Shown: positions 33,938 to 39,751 of the stretch, piece by piece
Layout of the letters: the number at the start of each line of letters is the position of its first letter
Position numbering within the stretch: the stretch's first letter is position 1
Assembly: GCA_036897095.1 (NCBI GenBank)
Contig: JAYMSP010000873.1
Coordinates: 1-39,751, forward strand
DNA: 39,751 nt
Direction of reading: 5' to 3'
Source: Plantago elongata
Lineage: Eukaryota; Streptophyta; Magnoliopsida; Lamiales; Plantaginaceae
Translations under genes and position numbers: made by a program
The notes under the pieces: model-generated
What the model saw: only the letters and a program-made list of their open reading frames with translations
The model's database searches: none
What the model was told of the DNA's origin: nothing

Positions 33938-34118
33938 TTTCTGAATTACAACTTTCCGAATATGCAACAAGCCAAAACAAGTTACCAAAGAACATCATCA
34001 GACATAAACCACTAGAGACACGAGACTGTTGTTTCCTCATTTTAGATGAACAACTATATCAATCGATCACAGACTAGCTGATGATCTTTTGATCATTGGC
34101 CAGCAGTTCAACTTAATC
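33938..34118 (-). pseudogene. Relic copy of the DUF538 gene 3' end
   Basis: This stretch is a direct duplicate of 34652-34835, which holds the 3' flank and last codons of the DUF538 gene. Shared blocks include GAATTACAACTTTCC, GTTACCAAAGAACATCATCA, TTTCCTCATTTTAGATGAAC and GATCACAGACTAGCTGATGA. The coding portion is lost here beyond the last few codons, so only a tail remains. Confidence 0.7.
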
Positions 34119-34147
34119 GGTCACAGACTAGTTTGTGATCGATTGAT
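34056..34147. repeat. Inverted repeat flanking about 50 bp
   Basis: ATCAATCGATCACAGACTAG (34056-34075) is nearly the reverse complement of CTAGTTTGTGATCGATTGAT (34128-34147). Between the arms lies another version, TCGGTCACAGACTAG. A cruciform or RNA hairpin is possible. Confidence 0.7.
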
Positions 34148-34221
34148 GTAGTCGGTCATCACAAAAATTTACTTTCCTCATTTGTATTCGATTAATTTGA
34201 ACAATTAAAAAAAAAGTCTCA

Positions 34222-34362
34222 CCATTAATGGAGCTTCAAATTCGATCAATGGAGGTGAAAGCTCCATTAGTGGAGGGTATCGGGTTCAAATGTAGCCTGA
34301 ATTCAACTCCATTAACGGAGCTTCAACAGCTGCAGTAAGGGGGTTCAAGAACTCCATTAATG
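34222..34362. repeat. Dispersed palindromic motif CTCCATTAATGGAG, several copies
   Basis: Variants of the near-perfect palindrome occur at about 34221 (CCATTAATGGAGCTTCAA), 34261 (CTCCATTAGTGGAG), 34308 (CTCCATTAACGGAGCTTCAA) and 34351 (CTCCATTAATG), just upstream of the tRNA-Gly gene. Function is unknown. Confidence 0.7.
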
Positions 34363-34402
34363 TATTGTCATATACCTGATATAAGTACAATTCTACAAAT
34401 AA

Positions 34403-34473
34403 GCACCAGTGGTCTAGTGGTAGAATAGTACCCTGCCACGGTACAGACCCGGGTTCGATTCCCGGCTGGTGCA
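34403..34473 (+). tRNA. tRNA-Gly (anticodon GCC)
   Basis: This is an intact 71-nt cloverleaf. The acceptor stem GCACCAG pairs with CTGGTGC and the discriminator is A. The A box is GTGGTCTAGTGG, the anticodon loop is CTGCCAC with anticodon GCC, and the T arm CCGGGTTCGATTCCCGG pairs fully and contains the B box. CCA is not encoded, as expected for nuclear genes. There is no intron. Confidence 0.97.
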
Positions 34474-34476
34474 TTC

Positions 34477-34482
34477 TTTTTT
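34477..34482 (+). terminator. RNA polymerase III terminator of tRNA-Gly
   Basis: A run of six T starts 4 nt after the tRNA 3' end, a standard Pol III stop signal. Confidence 0.85.
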
Positions 34483-34501
34483 AAATATCCTTCACTGTCC
34501 A

Positions 34502-34625
34502 TACTATTATTTTGATTTGTGAATATCATTTCAACTTGAATATTTTGTACTGTATCTGTTATTTACTATTATTTTGATTTGTGAATATCATTTCAACTTG
34601 AATATTTTGTACTGTATCTGTTATT
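34502..34625. repeat. Exact 62-bp tandem duplication
   Basis: The 62-bp unit beginning TACTATTATTTTGATTTGTG at 34502 is repeated without a mismatch at 34564. It lies 29 bp beyond the tRNA-Gly gene. Perfect identity suggests a recent event. Confidence 0.95.
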
Positions 34626-34805
34626 ATTAGAATTTTTATATTATTAGGGTGAATTACAACTTTCCAAATTTGCAACAAGCCAAAGCTAGTTACCAAAGAA
34701 CATCATCAGCAATCAACCATGAGCGTCATGAGACTTCTGTTTCCTCATTTTAGATGAACTGCTATATCAATTGATCACAGACTAGCTGATGAAGTGATGA
34801 TATGA

Positions 34806-35216
34806 TCACTGGCCAGCAGCAAACGCCTCGGCCGGAAAAGTCTTGGTGATCCCAGCAAGACTCTTGAACTGGATCTTGCCACTTGATTCATTGTCAACAC
34901 TTATCTCATTCACCGGAGGCCACAACATCAGCTCCTTGGCCTTCACTCCCTTCAACTTCTTGATCCGTTTCTTCTCCATATAAGCCGACATATCCGAGTC
35001 GTAACTCACAAGCTTACTGATAATCTTGAACTTGTGCTCAACTTTCTTCTTCTGCTGGATCCACATGTACCCTGTGGTCCTCACAAATCCTACTTCGATC
35101 ACATCGGCCAGTGGGAGAAGTCCAGCTGGCATCCCGAACTCTTCAAGAAGGGACGCAGCCATTTTTAGGCCTTCTGCATGACCCTTGCTCACTATCGCTC
35201 CGACCTTTTCTGCCAT
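34806..35216 (-). CDS. DUF538 family protein
   Basis: This is a single-exon gene of 136 residues. DUF538 proteins are small plant proteins with a beta-rich fold; their biochemical role is not settled, and several are stress- or development-induced. The family pattern is clear: AASLLEEFGMPAGLLPLADV (residues ~20-40), then EVGFVRTTGYMWIQQKKKVE, FKIISKLVSYDSDMSAYME, IKKLKGVKAKELMLWPPVNE and GKIQFKSLAGITKTFPAEAF. There is no signal peptide, unlike some family members, so a cytosolic location is likely. A TATA box lies 74-83 bp upstream of the ATG. Its 3' end, including the last codons and downstream region, exists as a second relic copy at 33938-34118. Confidence 0.9.
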   Translation of the reverse strand: MAEKVGAIVSKGHAEGLKMAASLLEEFGMPAGLLPLADVIEVGFVRTTGYMWIQQKKKVEHKFKIISKLVSYDSDMSAYMEKKRIKKLKGVKAKELMLWPPVNEISVDNESSGKIQFKSLAGITKTFPAEAFAAGQ

Positions 35217-35289
35217 TGTTAAAAGTATATGGAAAGGTTTTGGTTTTGATTATGTTTTTGGGTGGAGAATAAGCTTTGGTATTTGGGAG

Positions 35290-35299
35290 TTTATATAGG
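35290..35299 (-). promoter_or_regulatory. Candidate TATA box of the DUF538 gene
   Basis: CCTATATAAA on the minus strand lies 74-83 bp upstream of the start codon at 35216, a normal distance for a short leader. Confidence 0.65.
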
Positions 35300-35581
35300 G
35301 GCCGTGTAACCAACTATAATGGAGAAACCAACATTGTAATCAACTATCCAAGCATTGTATTGTCCAATACACTTCTGATTCTCCACATGCTGCTGTGATG
35401 CAGAAGCTAAAGAGACAATTTATGTTTTTGGTTTTAAGTTGATGGTCGATGTATTCACCATGATCAAGCAATAAGGTCAAATAGAAAATACAAACACTCG
35501 GAGACATACCAAGTTAAACGTTCATATGTAGAACAGTCCCGTCAAATAAAATATGGTTTGAATTAGGAAATATACGTTACA

Positions 35582-36013
35582 CTCCCTCTATCCCGGTGAT
35601 CTATTCCAATTTCGTTACGATGTTGTTTTTAATTAAGTAATGTTTATTCATAGTTGTTGGTAATATATAGATGATAAAAATGGAGTAAATGTGATATAAT
35701 AAGAGAGAAAAATGACATGTAAAGAGTATCTGTATATAATGAAGTTACATTTTTCCTATTTTTGGAATTGGACTAGAGACACTCGTAAAAGGAAAATGAG
35801 ACCAGATTAACAGAACGGTTGAAGTTTACCCTTATGTCTTTATACTTTAGGGGTTTCCCGTTTCCCATTGTCACATATATTGTACTAAAATGCATGAGAC
35901 GGGAAATGCAGTTCAAGCAAAAATGTAAAATCCCTACAATTGCCATTTAGTATGAAGTTTTGCAGGACGATTAAAAACTAACAAATATATAAAGTTCGGT
36001 AGGACAGAGGGAG
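35582..36013. mobile_element. Stowaway-like MITE, about 432 bp
   Basis: The left end CTCCCTCTATCCCGG and the right end, reverse-complemented CTCCCTCTGTCCTACC, form the CTCCCTCYRTCC terminus of Stowaway-type elements. TA follows the right end directly; on the left the nearest TA is separated by CA (TACA then CTCCCTC). The interior is AT-rich and non-coding. Confidence 0.65.
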
Positions 36014-36221
36014 TAACACTTTTGATATGGGGTTCACAGGGGCATCGATAGCCATTTCGAGGATAAATCACATGTCATCTTATAATATGGACAACTGATG
36101 GAAGTGAATACCATTTCCCACAATCTTATACATTACTGTTCCAATGATTCTATATGCTGGATCTATCGACATTTGAAAGAACAAAGAATGTGGAAGTGCA
36201 TTAAGTTACAAGGAGAAGCGG

Positions 36222-37049
36222 TCAACAACTAGCAGCAACCTGTGCTGAAGAATCCAATTGCACCTCTTGGCGCTTGATGGTATCGGCAACATGAGCAACA
36301 ACATCTGCTCCTTCATAATGTAACCATTCATTCTTCACCTGTGGAAACAAACAAAAAAAAATCAGATAATAGAACATATAACAGCACATAGCAAGAGATT
36401 TGCAGTTCTTACATGAATAGTGTAATGTGCAAAGTAGGGCCACATGGCCGAGTGAAAGCTAACATCAACTTTCGTCCACCCGAGTCTTTGCAAACCTTGT
36501 ATCATCTCCTCTGTAAAATAAATTTATCTTCACTTACTGAACTTCTATCACATAATCAGTGGACATGCACAAACTTCAGAAAACTGATTACGATAAAAAC
36601 AGAGAGAGGGAAGATCAAAGATTCTATAGTCTCTAATAATACTGTGCATGAAACTGGTATCGGATTTGGGTTTCAGGCTTTCAGCTGAAGATGAATATGC
36701 AAATGCTGAAACAATCGCATACACTATTCAGCTTATTGTATTTCCACAACTATTTATGAACACCTACCAACCTTGGGTTTAGGTCTCCTTCACCTATAAT
36801 TATTCCATTTAAACACTCACAAATCATAATCACCATATGCTTTCACAAACATTTATTATGCAGCTAAAGTTTATGCATACCTTCAAGAATCTCATGATAA
36901 TTTTCAGTATTCTGTGTGCTGGGTTCATTTTGGGCAGCCTCCTTTGCTTTTGCTGCCTCTGGCGGGAAATCAGGACTCTCGGACAAAATTGGAGGGCAAT
37001 ACTCAACATTGACAACATGTTTGTAGCCATCCACGGACTCACTACAAGG
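36222..37049 (-). CDS. Three 3' exons of an unidentified spliced gene (partial)
   Basis: Exons 37049-36881, 36510-36413 and 36338-36222 join with matching phases (0, 1, 0), donors GTATGC and GTAAGA, and acceptors AAATTGGCAG, TATTTTACAG and TTTCCACAG. They give 127 residues before a TGA stop. The frame contains GYKHVVNVEYCPPILSESPD, a Glu/Ala/Gln-rich linker, then LQRLGWTKVDVSFHSAMWPY, FAHYTIHVKNEWLHYEGADV and VAHVADTIKRQEVQLDSSAQ. The aromatic-rich run looks like a folded, conserved domain, but I do not recognise the family. The exon at 37049 starts on a complete codon without ATG, so at least one 5' exon is missing. No phase-0 exon was found in 37050-39751, which the tRNA-Gln repeat array largely fills. 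The array may lie in an intron of this gene. Confidence 0.6.
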
Positions 37050-37623
37050 CTGCCAATTTCAAAATCAGAGATTTCAATATACTAATCAACAGGCAAACAC
37101 AATTAAGTAGAGAATCAGAGACATTAAGAACTTATGGTAGTGGGAAGTCGTATATAGTACGATTGGTGTACTTCTAATTACTTAAATTGACTGGTGGATA
37201 AATTGTGGTGAATAAAGAATGAATATAAAGTTACCAAAAATGGATAGATCCTTCATAATGGGATGCCAAAAAGGAAAGTCCGTACCTTTTAACCAGGATT
37301 ATGGGAGTTGTGAACATGTGATATAATATTGAATTTTCAAAGAATAAAAAAAGAACAAGGAGTGGAAAACGAAGATAAATCAGTTAGAATTTTCGAATTA
37401 AATTGCGCAAAAATATTTTATTCTTAACATGCAAAACCATTGTCCAACATATAAGCAACTCATTGTAGAACTATAAATCAGGACAGTTTGCGGTTTCAAT
37501 TGTACTCAGAAGTCACAACTGCACGAGTTTGGTAAGAAAGAGATGGGGCGATGGTTTACATACTATACTAGACACATGTAACTTCATTTCATAGTCCAGA
37601 ACAAGTGAATACTCAAAACTCAA

Positions 37624-37672
37624 CCACGAGATCAGAAATCAGGTTATGCCCTGACAGCTAAACTATGAACCA
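37624..37672 (-). pseudogene. Decayed tRNA-Gln copy (deleted)
   Basis: CCACGAGATCAGAAATCAGG, then CCTGACAGCTAAACTATG and AACCAT, aligns with the intact tRNA-Gln at 37906-37977 but lacks about 20 nt including the anticodon arm. It cannot form a cloverleaf. Confidence 0.6.
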
Positions 37673-37905
37673 TTTTGCTGAGATGGATAATTATGCAAAC
37701 TCATGTACGATAAAAGAACTGGATTAGATATCAAGGTCGCTCCATCCAAAATTAAGAGTAATAGTATCATAACTTGGAACACTAAATGTACAGTCCGACT
37801 TGAGAACTATTCAATGAGGATGTTCGCTGTTTGTTTTGAAAGGAGGAATTATAAACCAGTAAACGAACGTACAATATCATGCTAAAATTTAAAAAGAAAA
37901 GAAAA

Positions 37906-37977
37906 AGGTTCCACCGAGATTTGAACTCAGGTTACTGGATTCAGAGTCCAATGTCCTAACCACTAGACCATGGAACC
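37906..37977 (-). tRNA. tRNA-Gln (anticodon CTG)
   Basis: This is an intact 72-nt cloverleaf on the minus strand. The acceptor stem GGTTCCA pairs with TGGAACC and the discriminator is T. The A box is TGGTCTAGTGG, the anticodon loop is CTCTGAA (anticodon CTG), and the T arm has loop TTCAAAT with one G-T pair in its stem. The sequence downstream on minus, TTTTTCTTTTCTTTTT, gives Pol III terminators. The leader TCAACAAAT holds a CAA motif typical of plant tRNA start sites. It is the only intact member of the surrounding array. Confidence 0.95.
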
Positions 37978-38236
37978 ATTTGTTGACATGAGATATGGAA
38001 ACTCATTCAACATAAGGTTTGATTAGATATTAAGGTTAAAGATCATAAATATTTTAAATTCTAATAGTATCCAAACTAGAAAGAGAAATATCATTGTCTA
38101 ACATAAACACTAGTTACCCTTATGAAAGGAGTATCACAACGTCCTAGACCCTGGAAACAATACTTTATAGTTCCTTCATCAACCATGACAACAACAAACA
38201 GTAGGCTACACTGTCCTACTGATATTAGAAGAACGG

Positions 38237-38310
38237 ATGGTCCCGCCATGGATTTTCAAGATTGATTACCGAATTCAATGCCCAATGTCCTAACAGCTAG
38301 ACCACATACG
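38237..38310 (-). pseudogene. Decayed tRNA-Gln copy
   Basis: It aligns over its whole length with the intact gene (CAATGTCCTAACAGCTAGAC against CAATGTCCTAACCACTAGAC) but both acceptor strands and the T arm are broken. The CAA-type leader (ATTTGTTGG on plus) is retained. Confidence 0.7.
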
Positions 38311-38690
38311 ATTTGTTGGATGGGATTAACCAGTCATTTCACATTCCAGAACTAAATTGAAGTAGAGTTAATAAAATGCACAACATTCAAACTTGTTGGA
38401 CTAAATTTACTGTCCAACATACAGGCTTCTTAATCACTGAACCATTGAACAATTGTAGTTTTAGTTTATATGTAAATGCATTTCCTACAAAAGATGCAAG
38501 GTTAGGTTTTATATGGTGAACACCAGCAACTGTGTGTCATAATTCTGAAATATAAGGAATAAGTTAATCAACCACGTGATTACTGAAAGAGACAAGTACA
38601 CTATAGTCCTAAAATGTAAGGAGAACAATTTAACAACCACGAGGATCACCAAAAGTAGACTCTGAGGTCCTGCAGAAATACAAAAAGAAA

Positions 38691-38760
38691 AGGTTCACAC
38701 AGAGATTTGAGCTCAGCTGGATTTGAAGTCCAACGTCCTGACTGCTAGACCAGGGAGCCA
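38691..38760 (-). pseudogene. Decayed tRNA-Gln copy
   Basis: GGTTCACACAGAGATTTGAG and GTCCTGACTGCTAGACCAGG match the intact gene with scattered changes. The anticodon region reads TTTGAAGTCC in place of TTCAGAGTCC, and the acceptor stem is mismatched. The leader ATTTGTTGA (plus strand) is kept. Confidence 0.7.
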
Positions 38761-39382
38761 TTTGTTGAAATGAGAACAGCACGTGAACTCGCATTCAACA
38801 AAAGGCATTAAATTGTTCAGATAAGGCCCCTCCGCCCATTAAAGATGTGCCCTTTTCATTTTTCATCCTGTCCAAATGCAATTATTTTCTAAACAGATGC
38901 AAATTCACGGTTTACGTTTTGTCCCAAATTAAAATCTACTGAATATGTCAAATATAAATTCAATGTTGCCCTTAATAGATTGAAAGTATTACACTTCAGG
39001 ATAAACTAGCTTTAAATTTATGGTATTTTTTTAATACTTTCTTAATCTATATGAAAAAAAATTAACTGCGCAAATCATTGTGGACATGAGGAGAAATGGG
39101 TTCCACTCTACGCCCTAATTTAAAGAGGGTAAACATCAAAGATCCAACAATTCCAAATATGGAGGAATAAATGCGTTTTCCATCTTACAGACTACTCAAT
39201 AAAGAGGTTAGGAGTTGTTTGCCGGAAATGATTATTCAATTCCCGAAAGCAAGAAGCTGACAACAGGTTCCACATCCTAGACATGTAGCTATATTTGTGA
39301 TATCCATATGGACAAAATGATGTAACCAAGCATGACAATCAATGAAAGTAGGCTATCATGTCTTGCTGAAACTTGAGAGGAA

Positions 39383-39449
39383 AAGGTTTCACTGAAACTT
39401 GAACTTGCCTTACTCGATTCAAGTACAGTGTTTAGACCATGGAAGTAAC
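39383..39449 (-). pseudogene. Decayed tRNA-Gln copy (most diverged)
   Basis: GGTTTCACTGAAACTTGAAC, CTCGATTCAAGTACAGTG and TTTAGACCATGGAA follow the order of the intact gene, but the anticodon arm and A box are disrupted. Confidence 0.6.
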
Positions 39450-39712
39450 TGATGAGATATGTTCACACAAAAGGTGCTAATCAGATAATAGACCCATTAG
39501 GCTTTTCACACTAAATTGAAGTGGGGGGCAAATATTTATGTTCCAATATACAAACTACTCAATGCTGAACTATAAATGAGGATGGCATATGCTGTTTCAT
39601 TTCACACGCGACATCTACAGAAGTTTGGTATGAAATATGCACGGTGATGATTTACAAACTAGACACTGAAATCTTCATTTCATAGTCAATTCTAAGGAAC
39701 TATTTGGTGAGA

Positions 39713-39726
39713 CCCCCCCCCCCCCC
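39713..39726. repeat. Poly-C run (14 C) near the right edge
   Basis: Fourteen consecutive C follow GTGAGA. Together with the G14 run at 9172 this is one of only two long G/C homopolymers in the window. Confidence 0.95.
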
Positions 39727-39751
39727 AGCCGAAAACAAAAAATTAATTAAA

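Larger units (their letters stand above)
37430..39751. repeat. Array of diverged repeat units carrying tRNA-Gln copies
   Basis: Several related segments recur in the same orientation. One set is TTGTCCAACATATAAGCAAC (37440), CTGTCCAACATACAGGCTTC (38411) and TGTTCCAATATACAAACTAC (39540). After each tRNA-like stretch comes an ATTTGTTGA...ATGAGAT...CTCATTCAACA-type flank (37978, 38311, 38759, degenerate at 39450). A GGTTTGATTAGATAT or GCTAATCAGATAA phrase follows. The tRNA-like stretches are spaced about 280, 330, 450 and 690 bp apart. A further internal duplication lies at about 38540-38660 (AACCACGTGATTAC against AACCACGAGGATCACC). The array continues past the right end of the window. Confidence 0.75.

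Noticed and set aside
36837..37085. Frames of 70-82 codons on both strands over the 36.9-37.05 kb exon
   Set aside because: Only the minus frame containing NVEYCPPILSES joins in phase with the downstream exons. The alternative minus frame meets a stop at once in the next exon.
37430..39751. CRISPR-like array, considered because of regularly recurring units
   Set aside because: Units are hundreds of bases long, diverged and tRNA-derived, with no short identical repeats. The genome is that of a plant.

Overview
The window is nuclear DNA of a flowering plant, probably a eudicot. It is AT-rich, and its genes are sparse and intron-bearing with canonical GT-AG junctions. The protein families are plant ones (P-class PPR, SAG12/SAG39-type papain protease, DUF538, plant bHLH with an ACT-like tail), and the spacers hold MITEs, a solo LTR and microsatellites. 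The species cannot be fixed from sequence alone. No bacterial, organellar or viral gene, and no CRISPR array, was seen.

Layout. 0-4.3 kb: AT-rich spacer with a hAT-type MITE (903-1321, 8-bp target duplication), a head-to-head duplicated coding-like segment (2408-3093) and a TCGAG-rich terminal-inverted-repeat element just before the first gene. 4.3-8.3 kb: a single-exon mitochondrial-type PPR gene (4336-5694), a patch of local duplications, then the last exons of an unidentified gene (7638-8009) and a 156-bp tandem duplication. 9.6-13.0 kb: a 3.36-kb solo LTR with perfect TG...CA ends and the 5-bp target duplication AAACC, carrying two minisatellites and a TATA box. 13.5-16.4 kb (minus): NAF1, the H/ACA snoRNP assembly factor, 3 exons. 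17.9-20.6 kb (minus): a two-exon bHLH factor. 21.3-24.9 kb: spacer with a Stowaway-like MITE, short tandem repeats, a decayed retroelement RNase H domain and an AAT/ATT microsatellite. 24.9-28.2 kb (minus): a two-exon papain-like cysteine protease whose 2.25-kb intron holds two mobile elements. 28.2-31.6 kb: gene-poor spacer. 31.7-33.7 kb (plus): a small YVH1/DUSP12-type zinc-binding protein with a 5'-UTR intron. 34-35.3 kb: tRNA-Gly(GCC) between two copies of the 3' end of a DUF538 gene (34806-35216, minus). 35.6-36.0 kb: a second Stowaway-like MITE. 36.2-37.05 kb (minus): three joined 3' exons of an unrecognised protein. 37.4-39.75 kb: an array of diverged repeat units carrying one intact tRNA-Gln(CTG) and four decayed copies; it runs off the right edge.

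The genes do not form a pathway; this is ordinary plant gene order. The most unusual items are the tRNA-Gln repeat array, the inverted coding-like duplication at 2.4-3.1 kb, the related TIR elements at 3.9, 16.8 and 25.9 kb, the unidentified exons at 7.6-8.0 and 36.2-37.05 kb, and the duplicated DUF538 gene tail around tRNA-Gly. I found no convincing new multi-gene system.
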